Below are positions 1-6,197 of a stretch of 6,455 nt of DNA, in pieces. The stretch comes from JAHCHG01 sp038251885 (GTDB lineage Bacteria; Acidobacteriota; Blastocatellia; Pyrinomonadales; Pyrinomonadaceae). The notes below the pieces were generated by a model. That model had not been told where the DNA came from and ran no database searches. It was given only the letters and a program-made list of their open reading frames with translations. The position numbers and the translations under genes were made by a program. The stretch covers positions 1-6,455 of the forward strand of contig JBBSAX010000266.1 of the NCBI GenBank assembly GCA_038251885.1, read 5' to 3'. Each line of letters begins with the position of its first letter. Position 1 is the stretch's first letter.

Positions 1-2
1 TG

Positions 3-161
3 AAAAGAATGATTAAAATGGCGGAAACGCGACTGCCAAGGAGCGTGCTGTTAGTGTTATTGAACACGCTCCTTTGCAGTCGCGTTTCCGCCTCGCATCT
101 CGTTTTCTACATCATCCTATTTACGCAACTTGGTATTACATTCAAGTTTGGGGAACCTTAG
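3..161 (+). other. Short open frame entering from left edge; doubtful gene end
   Basis: Reading frame 3 is open from the left edge to a TAG at 159-161, about 52 codons, and in-frame ATGs occur at 9 and 18. It passes straight through the inverted repeat at 20-92, so residues from that stretch are probably repeat-encoded. The last residues read QLGITFKFGEP, with the alternating pattern of a beta-barrel strand. The frame could therefore be the 3' end of an envelope protein gene into which the repeat was inserted, a small independent ORF, or chance. No ribosome binding site can be judged because the frame runs into the edge. I cannot assign a function. Confidence 0.22.
20..92. repeat. Long near-perfect inverted repeat (28-bp arms)
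   Basis: Arms at 20-47 and 65-92 are reverse complements at 27 of 28 positions, the one mismatch lying in the middle, and are separated by a 17-base spacer. The arms start with GGCGGAAACGCG and end in GGAGCGTG. They are clearly more GC-rich than the flanks. The structure is not followed by a T-run on the plus strand, so it is not a classical intrinsic terminator. The near-perfect pairing suggests a mobile palindromic (REP/MITE-like) intergenic element, or a strong RNA hairpin. That it is dispersed in the genome is inference, since only one copy is visible here. Confidence 0.75.
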
Positions 162-273
162 CCCGATGGAATTTGAAGCAGAATTGAAAACTAAAAATAA
201 TGGAGGAAAAGAGAGTTTTTGTTCTATTTAAACTTGACCGTCTCATTAAACTTACTACTGCTCTTTTAATTAA

Positions 274-307
274 AAAAAGCAAAAGAGAAAATTCTCTTTT
301 GCTTTTT
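274..307 (-). terminator. Intrinsic terminator of citrate synthase
   Basis: A perfect inverted repeat pairs 274-288 with 293-307 (AAAAAGCAAAAGAGA against its complement) around a 4-base loop. It lies about 25 bases past the citrate synthase stop on the minus strand. In that direction the stem is followed by a T-run (complement of the A-run around 272-278). The stem is A/T-rich but uninterrupted. The plus-strand side also has T-rich sequence, so it might act in both directions. Confidence 0.75.
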
Positions 308-331
308 ACTTTTGCCTTTTGCCTTGACGAT

Positions 332-1468
332 TTAACGTCCTTCGATTGGCGCGTATTTCAAATCTCTTTCGCCGACGTATTCGGCACGCGGGCGAATTAG
401 TTTGTTGTCGGCATATTGTTCTAAAATATGTCCCGTCCAACCGGCAATCCTTGAAATTGCGAAGATCGGTGTGTAGAGATCTAGTGGAATTCCCATCATA
501 TAATAGGTCGAAGCCGAGTAGAAATCTACATTCGGATACATTCCTTTTTTATCGAACATAAATTTTTCGAGCTTTTCGCTCATTTCGTACCACTTCATAT
601 TACCCGTTTTTTCGCCCATTTGTTTGGAGAATTTGCGGAGCCAGGTCGCGCGCGGGTCTTCCGTTTTGTAAACGGCGTGTCCGATGCCCATTACTTTTTC
701 TTTATTTTCGAGCTTTTTATCCAGCCACGATTCGACGTTTTCCACGCTGTCAATTTCGAGCAAAGATTCCATAACCTTTGTATTCGCGCCGCCGTGAAGC
801 GGTCCGGCGAGTGCTGCGATTCCGGCTGTAACTGCGCCGTAAATGTCTGCCAAAGTTCCGGCAACAACGCGCGTTGTAAATGTCGAAGCGTTAAGTTCGT
901 GATCGGCGTGCAAGATCAAGCAAATGTCCATCATTCGCGCTTCGTCCGCTTCCGCTTTTTCGCCGCGCAGCATATACAAGAAATTTTCTGCAATACTTAA
1001 TGATGCGTCAGGCGAAACGACATCTTTTCCGTTGCGAATGCTGTCCCAAGCGGCAACGAGCGTTGGCATTTTCGCTGTTAAACGAATCGCGGCGTGCATC
1101 GCATTTTCGCGGTCTGTGCCGTGTCCTTCAACATCGTAAAAATCCAAAGCCGAAACCGTTGTACGAAGAACATCCATCGGAACTGCGTCCTTTGGAAACG
1201 TCTTCATCATTTCGATAATTTCAGATCGAACTTCGTAATTTTTTGCAAAATTTGCCTTAAATTCTTCTAGTTCGCTTTTTTTCGGCAAACGCGCGTTCCA
1301 AAGTAGAAAAACGACTTCTTCAAAAGTCGAATTTTCCGCTAAATCGTGAATGTTATAACCTTGATATATTAAAACTCCATTTACGCCGTCAACGTCGCCA
1401 ATCTTACTTTGTGCGGCAACAACGCCTCTCAATCCGGCGGAAGCGGCTGATTCTTTTGCTGTACTCAT
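332..1468 (-). CDS. gltA: Citrate synthase, short type (TCA cycle)
   Basis: This cytoplasmic enzyme condenses oxaloacetate with acetyl-CoA to give citrate and CoA, the entry step of the TCA cycle. The 378-residue length fits the short dimeric bacterial/archaeal type rather than the roughly 430-residue hexameric E. coli type. Visible active-site features are HADHELNAST (His187/His190), LHGGAN with His225, GIGH with His264 followed by DPRA (Arg273), NVDFY with catalytic Asp315, and the C-terminal Arg340 and RPRAEYVG (Arg361). The motif after His264 is GHAVYK, where many family members have GHRVYK. The start is supported by AAGGA (complement of 1478-1482) nine bases before the ATG. The gene appears monocistronic, with its own terminator at 274-307. 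2-Methylcitrate synthase belongs to the same fold and length class and cannot be excluded, but no prp genes are adjacent. Confidence 0.95.
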   Translation of the reverse strand: MSTAKESAASAGLRGVVAAQSKIGDVDGVNGVLIYQGYNIHDLAENSTFEEVVFLLWNARLPKKSELEEFKANFAKNYEVRSEIIEMMKTFPKDAVPMDVLRTTVSALDFYDVEGHGTDRENAMHAAIRLTAKMPTLVAAWDSIRNGKDVVSPDASLSIAENFLYMLRGEKAEADEARMMDICLILHADHELNASTFTTRVVAGTLADIYGAVTAGIAALAGPLHGGANTKVMESLLEIDSVENVESWLDKKLENKEKVMGIGHAVYKTEDPRATWLRKFSKQMGEKTGNMKWYEMSEKLEKFMFDKKGMYPNVDFYSASTYYMMGIPLDLYTPIFAISRIAGWTGHILEQYADNKLIRPRAEYVGERDLKYAPIEGR

Positions 1469-1509
1469 TATATTTTTTCCTTATTTTTATTAAAATGTTT
1501 CTTTTGTTG

Positions 1510-1538
1510 AATCTATCAAAACGACTTACGAGTTACAA
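1510..1538 (-). promoter_or_regulatory. Weak candidate promoter for citrate synthase
   Basis: On the minus strand TTGTAA (complement of 1533-1538) is followed after 17 bases by TAGATT (complement of 1510-1515). Each box matches the sigma70 consensus at 4 of 6 positions. The -10 box lies about 42 bases before the start codon, which is a suitable distance. The surroundings are A/T-rich, so a chance match is quite possible. Confidence 0.3.
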
Positions 1539-1652
1539 GTGTTACTCCGATTTTATATGGTCAAAGTAAAAAAATGCATCCAACCACAAAATCATTTGGT
1601 TTTTATTATACAACAATTGTTCGCTCATAAAACTTTTTATATTTAGTTTACG

Positions 1653-1717
1653 AAAAAAAATCCACGAAACCACCCAAAGCCTCAAAGGAGAAGAAAAGAC
1701 TTTGTAGATTTCGTGGA
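1653..1717 (-). terminator. Probable intrinsic terminator of the glycine-zipper gene
   Basis: TCCACGAAA at 1661-1669 is the exact reverse complement of TTTCGTGGA at 1709-1717. Pairing can continue through a G-U and further bases to an inner CAAAG/CTTTG stem (1675-1679 with 1700-1704). Read on the minus strand, the hairpin is followed at once by eight Ts (complement of 1653-1660). It lies about 80 bases past the stop of the minus-strand gene at 1799. The loop region is rather long (about 20 bases) for a typical terminator, and the same sequence could be a dispersed intergenic palindrome that serves as one. Confidence 0.6.
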
Positions 1718-1798
1718 ACAAATAGGCGCAAAAACTCGGCAATGACTTCGCGCCTTTAAATGAGTGATATAACAGTAAAATGTTAATGTCTTCTTACT

Positions 1799-2983
1799 TT
1801 ATCTAATTTGTGTTTCGTAAGCTGATTTAATGCGAATTTGTTGATTCGGGCGAAGGTTTATGTTTTCTCCGCGATCAACAACAACTGCGCCGACTCCGAA
1901 AGCCGCACCGACCGCCGCGCCGACTCCTGCACCGACAGGTCCGCCGGCAATTGCTCCGATTATCAAACCTGTTCCGGTCGCCGCACCGATTGTTGCCGCA
2001 TCCTTTTTATATGGACGTTTGCCTTCGACCGTACCTTCGGTGTCAACGCGCTTGACGTTATCGCCTTTGCTCGGCAAGACATCCGTTACAACTGCGTTAA
2101 AATTACTCCAGCGTTCTTCCGTTAAAACTATTCGGTCAAACGAAAGCAAAATTTCCGCACGGCGTTTGATTCTTCCCGGTCTTGTCATTTTGTCAATCCG
2201 ACCTTCGATAATCGCTCCGCTAATTTCGCTTGGCGAAACGACACGCGCTTTGAATTTATCACCTTCACGGCTCTTTTCCGTATCAATTGCATCAAGCAAT
2301 TCGATGATCAATTCTGTATCAGCCGGAATTACTATGATGTCCGTGCTATTGACCGCCGGATATTGATATTTAATTTTGGAATTAATGCCGTCTTTCTGCG
2401 TGGTAATCGCGCCGTTATTGGTTACAGCAACCGAATCGCTGACAATATCGTCGGCAACTTTTGCTTCATAACTAACTTCGCCCGTATTATTAACCGTGTT
2501 TGTCGGAGTTTGCGTTTCTGTTTTAACTGTTTCCGTTTGAACAGGTTCGATTATCGCCTGTGTTTCCGTTTTAACGGATTCAGTTTCTACGGGTTCTGTC
2601 ACAGTTTTGACCGCAATTACACCGCGTTTTGACAAACTTGACGGCAGAGCGGCATCGAATCCGCGCTTATCAAATCCGGCGTTGTAGCCGATCTCGAAAC
2701 CCTGCTGATAACCGTCGCGGTAATCTTCTAAAAGTCCGTAATCTTTATTATAAGCACGGTCGGCTTTGGCATATTCGTCGTGTCTTTCATAGCTTTTCGC
2801 CGAATTGTTGATAATATCGCGGTAGCCGTCCATATAGCCGTCGGAATATCCGGTTCGGTAGCCGCGCTGAAGAGCGACGTTAGAACTTTGGGCGTTTGTG
2901 CTTTGAACTGCTAAAGTTAGGAAAGTAACAAGAACGAGGGAAAAAATAAGATTGGTAGCTAGAAAACTTCTGTGTAGCTTCAT
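1799..2983 (-). CDS. Exported YxxGY-repeat / glycine-zipper envelope protein
   Basis: This 394-residue protein has no named function that I recognise. Residues 1-32 form a signal peptide (KLHR, hydrophobic core, NAQ before the likely cleavage). Residues 40-56 (RGYRTGYSDGYMDGY) and 87-104 (DYRDGYQQGFEIGYNAGF) are two clusters with an aromatic-glycine step about every four residues. A 16-residue tandem repeat rich in Val, Glu and Thr fills 130-161. Residues 214-303 form a beta-rich domain beginning IVIPADTELIIELLDAIDTEKS, a pattern I associate with periplasmic beta-domains in Acidobacteriota. Residues 331-366 are a Gly/Ala zipper (GxxxG-type) that could insert in or lie against a membrane, followed by a short beta tail (LRPNQQIRIK). 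The ATG is preceded by AAGGAGG (complement of 2988-2994) at a short 4-base spacing. It is transcribed away from the M16 operon, from its own promoter, and probably acts in the periplasm or outer membrane. Confidence 0.85.
   Translation of the reverse strand: MKLHRSFLATNLIFSLVLVTFLTLAVQSTNAQSSNVALQRGYRTGYSDGYMDGYRDIINNSAKSYERHDEYAKADRAYNKDYGLLEDYRDGYQQGFEIGYNAGFDKRGFDAALPSSLSKRGVIAVKTVTEPVETESVKTETQAIIEPVQTETVKTETQTPTNTVNNTGEVSYEAKVADDIVSDSVAVTNNGAITTQKDGINSKIKYQYPAVNSTDIIVIPADTELIIELLDAIDTEKSREGDKFKARVVSPSEISGAIIEGRIDKMTRPGRIKRRAEILLSFDRIVLTEERWSNFNAVVTDVLPSKGDNVKRVDTEGTVEGKRPYKKDAATIGAATGTGLIIGAIAGGPVGAGVGAAVGAAFGVGAVVVDRGENINLRPNQQIRIKSAYETQIR
2501..2596 (-). repeat. Tandem 48-bp coding repeat (two units)
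   Basis: Two consecutive 48-base units (2549-2596 and 2501-2548) encode EPVETESVKTETQAII and EPVQTETVKTETQTPT. The first 13 residues of each unit differ at only two positions, while third-codon positions have diverged. This points to an older in-frame duplication kept under protein-level constraint. The segment is low-complexity and probably a flexible linker between the aromatic/glycine repeats and the beta domain. Confidence 0.8.
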
Positions 2984-3024
2984 TTGTCCTCCTTTTCAAA
3001 AACCAAGAAATGTAATGACCGCTA

Positions 3025-3045
3025 TAACTTATACAATATAAGTTA
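3025..3045. promoter_or_regulatory. Perfect dyad overlapping the -10 box; possible operator
   Basis: TAACTTATA at 3025-3033 and TATAAGTTA at 3037-3045 are exact reverse complements around a 3-base centre. The left half contains the complete -10 box of the minus-strand promoter and the right half lies in its spacer, a position where a bound dimeric repressor would block RNA polymerase. The sequence is A/T-rich, so a chance palindrome is possible. No regulator gene is in the window. Confidence 0.4.
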
Positions 3046-3056
3046 AGAAATGACAA
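3028..3056 (-). promoter_or_regulatory. Sigma70-type promoter of the glycine-zipper gene
   Basis: On the minus strand TTGTCA (complement of 3051-3056) and TATAAG (complement of 3028-3033) are separated by exactly 17 bases. Each box matches the consensus at 5 of 6 positions. The -10 box lies about 45 bases upstream of the ATG at 2983, implying a leader of roughly 35-40 bases. This is the best promoter match in the window. Confidence 0.65.
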
Positions 3057-3096
3057 GAACTATTTTTCATTTATTTTGATGACTCTTCGCAACTTT

Positions 3097-3124
3097 TTGA
3101 AAGCAAAGAGTTTTCTGTTATTCT
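3097..3124 (+). promoter_or_regulatory. Weak candidate promoter of the M16 operon
   Basis: TTGAAA (3097-3102) and TATTCT (3119-3124) are 16 bases apart, matching consensus at 5 and 4 of 6 positions, and lie about 70 bases before the start at 3194. A perfect TTGACA also occurs at 3127-3132, but nothing like a -10 box lies at the right distance from it. The promoter position is therefore uncertain. Confidence 0.25.
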
Positions 3125-3193
3125 AATTGACAAAAAATCTGATTAAAATTGCGAAAATTGGGTTGTTTTTAATTTTTAATGATTGGAGAAAAG

Positions 3194-4537
3194 ATGAAAA
3201 TATTTTTAATAATTTTATTGATAATGGGTTCTGTAATTATGAATACTGCCCAAACGCGGAAGGTTTTTCCGTATAAATATAATGTTGACGATTTATCGAA
3301 CGGTTTGCGTGTCGTCACAGTTCCGACCGATTTTCCGAATCTCGTTTCGTTTTACGTCGTCGTGCAAGCCGGTTCGCGCAACGAAGTCGAAGCGAACAAA
3401 AGCGGTTACGCGCATTTTTTCGAGCATTTGATGTTTCGCGGAAGCGAAAATTATCCGCCCGGATCGTTTGACCGCATTATGAAAAACGCCGGAGCTTCGA
3501 GCAATGCTTACACTTCAAACGATCAAACCGTTTATCACGAAACATTTGCGAAGGAAGATTTAGACGAAATTATGCGGCTCGAAGCTGATCGTTTCAAAAA
3601 TTTGAAATTCTCCGAAGATCAATTCAAGACCGAAGCCGGCGCAGTTCTCGGCGAATACAACAAAAATAGCGCATCGCCGACATTTAAAATGTATGAAGTG
3701 ATGCGCGAAACCGCATTTAAGGAACACACTTACAGCCACACGACGATGGGTTATCTTGCAGATATAAAAGATTATCCGAATCAATACGATTACGCGATGC
3801 AATTTTTCAAACGCTATTATCGCCCCGAATATGCGACGGTTGTCGTCGTCGGCGACATCAAACCGGACGAAGTTTTGGCAAAAGTTAAACAGTATTTCGG
3901 CGATTGGAAACGCGGCGATTTCAAACAGCAGATTCCGGTCGAACCTGCACAAAAAGAACCGCGCAAAAAACACATTGATTGGGATTCGCAGACTTTGCCG
4001 CACGTCGTCGTCGCATATCGCGGTCCGGCGTTTTCCGAAACCGAAAAAGACAAAGCCGCGCTCGATCTGCTTAATTTAGTAGCTTTCGGAAACAATTCCG
4101 ATATTTATCAAAAACTTGTTTTGAATGAACAAAAAGCCGTCTGGATTGATTCTGATTTCGGCAATCAAGTTGATCCCGAACTGTTTGCGGTTTATTCGCA
4201 AGTTAAAGATATAAAGGATTTAGATTACGTTCAAAACGAACTTATCAAAACTTTTCAGAGTTATACGAAAGAATTAATTCCGCAGAAAACTCTGGACGAA
4301 ACGCGCTCGCGTCTGCGTTATGGTTTTTCGCTCGGAATGGACAGTAACGATGCGATTGCCGGAACTTTGGCGCGGTTTATCAGCCTGAAACGCTCGCCCG
4401 ACACGATTGACAACTTGTTCTCGCTTTACGATAAAATCACGCCCGAAGACATCAGAAACGCGGCGCAAAAATACTTCAAAGATTCGAATCAGACAATTGT
4501 TACGCTGACTTCGAAAAAAGGCGGAGGTGATGAATAA
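3194..4537 (+). CDS. Secreted M16 zinc peptidase, catalytic subunit
   Basis: This periplasmic zinc metallopeptidase of the M16 (pitrilysin/mitochondrial processing peptidase) family is predicted to degrade peptides. I chose the ATG at 3194 because GGAG (3185-3188) precedes it by five bases; an upstream in-frame ATG at 3179 has no such site. From 3194 the protein has 447 residues, with a signal peptide at 1-19 (cleavage near NTA). The inverted zinc motif is HFFEH at 74-78, with Glu77 as catalytic base and His74/His78 as ligands. The third ligand is Glu154 in VLGEY, 76 residues after the second His, as usual in the family. The second M16 domain covers about 190-440. The Arg/Tyr substrate-binding motif usual in that domain is absent: residues 311-317 read NEQKAVW. 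The stop overlaps the next gene's start, and the last codons (GGGDE) carry that gene's ribosome binding site. Confidence 0.93.
   Translation: MKIFLIILLIMGSVIMNTAQTRKVFPYKYNVDDLSNGLRVVTVPTDFPNLVSFYVVVQAGSRNEVEANKSGYAHFFEHLMFRGSENYPPGSFDRIMKNAGASSNAYTSNDQTVYHETFAKEDLDEIMRLEADRFKNLKFSEDQFKTEAGAVLGEYNKNSASPTFKMYEVMRETAFKEHTYSHTTMGYLADIKDYPNQYDYAMQFFKRYYRPEYATVVVVGDIKPDEVLAKVKQYFGDWKRGDFKQQIPVEPAQKEPRKKHIDWDSQTLPHVVVAYRGPAFSETEKDKAALDLLNLVAFGNNSDIYQKLVLNEQKAVWIDSDFGNQVDPELFAVYSQVKDIKDLDYVQNELIKTFQSYTKELIPQKTLDETRSRLRYGFSLGMDSNDAIAGTLARFISLKRSPDTIDNLFSLYDKITPEDIRNAAQKYFKDSNQTIVTLTSKKGGGDE
4523..4530 (+). promoter_or_regulatory. Full-length Shine-Dalgarno inside the upstream gene's end
   Basis: GGAGGTGA is fully complementary to the 16S rRNA tail and sits six bases before the ATG at 4537. 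It lies within the last codons of the preceding peptidase gene, whose TAA shares one base with this ATG (TAATG). This strongly supports the start and suggests coupled translation with near-equal output of the two subunits. Confidence 0.85.
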
Positions 4538-6063
4538 TGAGAAAATTTAACTTCAAAACCATTTTTATCGCTTTTCTAATTTTCGCTTTTGTATTTCCAA
4601 CTTTCGCGCAAACACGCGCCAAAACTTCGAATATGAATTCAAATATCGCCACAGTTTTTCAATCGAGCGAATCACCGATTGTCACATTTCGCATCCAATT
4701 TTTGACGGGTTCGGTTGACGATCCGAAAGGTAAAGAAGGACTCGCATCTCTGACCGCCGCGATGCTGGCGGGTGGCGGAAGCAAAAAACTTTCTTACGAC
4801 CAAATCACGCAGGAATTTTATCCAATGGCAACGGGTTTCGGCTGGCAGGTTGATAAGGAAATGACGGTTTTTTCCGGCTCGACGCACGTTGATAATCTGG
4901 CGAAATATTACAATTTAATCAATCAAATCTTGCTTGATCCCGGATTTCGCGCCGATGATTTCAAGCGTTTGAAGGAAGATGCCGTTAATTTCCTTGAAGT
5001 AAATCTTCGCCAGAGCAACGATGAAGAACTCGGCAAAGAACGACTTTACAACATCATTTATAAAGATCATCCATACGGACATCATTCGATGGGAACAGTC
5101 AGCGGTTTGAAAAATATTACGATTCAAGATGTGCAGAATTTTTATCGTCAAAATTATACCCGCGCAAATCTGGTTTTGGGAATTTCGGGTGGTTACGATC
5201 TTAAATTTTCCAAAGAATTGGTCGGCGATTTTATGAAACTTCCCGTCGGAAAGAAAATTGTAAGAAAATTTGCTAAACCGAATCTGGAAAAAGGAATGAA
5301 AATTGACATCGTTCAGCGCGAAACACGCGCAACGGCGATTTCTCTCGGTTTTCCGATTGATGTCAATCGCGCAAGCAAAGATTACGCTGCGCTTGCGCTC
5401 GTCGCTTCGTATTTCGGTCAGCATCGTTCGTCAAACAGCTATCTTTACGGACAAATCCGCGAAAAGCGCGGTTTGAATTACGGCGATTATTCTTATATCG
5501 AATATTTTCCGCGCGGAATGTTTCGGTTTGATCCTGATCCGAATCTGGCGCGGCAGCAGCAGATTTTTCAGATTTGGATTCGTCCCGTTGAACCTGAAAA
5601 CGCGAATTTCACACTTCGCGCCGCGCTTTATGAGTATGACAAATTAGTCAACAACGGTCTGAGTTTAGAAGAATTTGAAGCAACGAAGCAATTTTTAACG
5701 AAATACGTCAATATTCTAACGCAAACGAAGGAAGCCGAACTCGGTTACGCTCTCGACAGCCGATATTACGGGATCGAAAACTTCACTGAATATATGAAGA
5801 AAAATCTTGCAAGTTTGACTTTGACAGAAGTAAATTGCGCGATCAATCAGCATTTGAAAACCAATAATATGCGCGTCGTTTTGGTAACAAAAGATGCAAA
5901 CGGTTTGCGCGATGCAATTGCCAAAAAACAGCCCGGAAAAGTCAAATACGCGGCGGAAAAACCGAAAGAAATTCTCGACGAAGACAAGATAATTTCCGTT
6001 TATCCCATCAAAGCAAATATGGCAGATATTACAGTTACGCCGGTTGACAAAGTTTTTCAGTAA
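4537..6063 (+). CDS. Secreted M16-family protein, non-catalytic partner subunit
   Basis: The protein has 508 residues. Residues 1-24 are a signal peptide (RKFNFK, hydrophobic core, TFA before cleavage). The N-terminal M16 domain (about 30-235) keeps the fold, but the stretch that should hold HxxEH reads SLTAA at 71-75, so both zinc-binding His and the catalytic Glu are lost. The C-terminal M16 domain (about 255-455) has a clear REKRGLNY motif at 308-315, whose Arg311 and Tyr315 correspond to the pair known to bind substrate in two-subunit bacterial M16B enzymes. The preceding gene shows the opposite pattern. I infer that the two form one heterodimer, with this chain contributing substrate binding. 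The tail from about 456 to 508 extends past the peptidase fold and is rich in Lys and acidic residues up to about 485. Genes overlap by one base, so co-translation is likely. Confidence 0.92.
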   Translation: MRKFNFKTIFIAFLIFAFVFPTFAQTRAKTSNMNSNIATVFQSSESPIVTFRIQFLTGSVDDPKGKEGLASLTAAMLAGGGSKKLSYDQITQEFYPMATGFGWQVDKEMTVFSGSTHVDNLAKYYNLINQILLDPGFRADDFKRLKEDAVNFLEVNLRQSNDEELGKERLYNIIYKDHPYGHHSMGTVSGLKNITIQDVQNFYRQNYTRANLVLGISGGYDLKFSKELVGDFMKLPVGKKIVRKFAKPNLEKGMKIDIVQRETRATAISLGFPIDVNRASKDYAALALVASYFGQHRSSNSYLYGQIREKRGLNYGDYSYIEYFPRGMFRFDPDPNLARQQQIFQIWIRPVEPENANFTLRAALYEYDKLVNNGLSLEEFEATKQFLTKYVNILTQTKEAELGYALDSRYYGIENFTEYMKKNLASLTLTEVNCAINQHLKTNNMRVVLVTKDANGLRDAIAKKQPGKVKYAAEKPKEILDEDKIISVYPIKANMADITVTPVDKVFQ

Positions 6064-6068
6064 AAAGT

Positions 6069-6195
6069 CGGGAGCGCAAGCATCTTGCTGGCGTGAATGA
6101 AAAAAGGCACGAAAAAGCCGTTGAATTCTAACAGTTTAGAATTCAACGGCTTTTCTTTACTTACGAAAATTGCAAGCAAGATACTTGCGCTCCCG
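6069..6195. repeat. Inverted repeat enclosing the convergent terminator
   Basis: Arms at 6069-6092 and 6172-6195 are reverse complements at 22 of 24 positions, starting CGGGAGCGCAAG. Each arm contains a small internal palindrome related to GCAAGCATCTTGC. The element fills nearly all of the intergenic space, beginning six bases after one stop codon and ending three bases before the other. I associate GGGAGCGCAAGC-type palindromes with dispersed intergenic repeats in Acidobacteriota and related phyla. That family link is from memory; the pairing itself is seen directly. Confidence 0.7.
6113..6154. terminator. Bidirectional intrinsic terminator between convergent genes
   Basis: A perfect 19-bp stem (6113-6131 with 6136-6154, AAAAGCCGTTGAATTCTAA and its complement) is closed by a 4-base loop. 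T-rich sequence follows on both strands: TTTTCTTT on the plus side, and on the minus side the complement of the A-run at 6112-6116 and then of 6100-6105. It can stop transcripts from the M16 operon and from the opposing barrel gene. Confidence 0.85.
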
Positions 6196-6197
6196 GC

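Noticed and set aside
264..275. TTTTAATTAAAA palindrome as an operator
   Set aside because: It is a simple A/T run next to a terminator tail and is likely by chance in such A/T-rich sequence.
200..400. 66-codon plus-strand frame near the left end
   Set aside because: It crosses the citrate synthase terminator and runs into the antisense of that gene; there is no ribosome binding site before the ATG.
1542..1742. 66-codon minus-strand frame between the glycine-zipper gene and citrate synthase
   Set aside because: It is read straight across the hairpin at 1661-1717, has no ribosome binding site, and its product is a Phe/Leu-rich mix typical of translated A/T-rich intergenic DNA.
1724..1755. 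AGGCGC/GCGCCT short inverted repeat as terminator of the glycine-zipper gene
   Set aside because: It has only six paired bases with a 20-base loop and no adjacent T-run on the minus strand; the hairpin at 1661-1717 is far better.
1860..2366. 168-codon plus-strand frame opposite the glycine-zipper gene, Ala/Pro-rich
   Set aside because: It is the complement of Gly/Ala zipper codons, which produce Ala/Pro-rich antisense frames; the minus-strand gene has a signal peptide, promoter and ribosome binding site.
3127..3132. Perfect TTGACA as -35 box for the M16 operon
   Set aside because: No -10-like hexamer occurs 16-18 bases downstream; the nearest good one (TAAAAT at 3144) is only 11 bases away.
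3179..3193. Upstream ATG at 3179 as start of the first M16 gene
   Set aside because: It has no Shine-Dalgarno, while GGAG at 3185-3188 is properly placed for the ATG at 3194, which also gives a cleaner signal peptide.
4915..5424. 169-codon minus-strand frame inside the second M16 gene
   Set aside because: It is a shadow of a well-supported family gene, with no start signal and a composition not resembling any protein domain I know.
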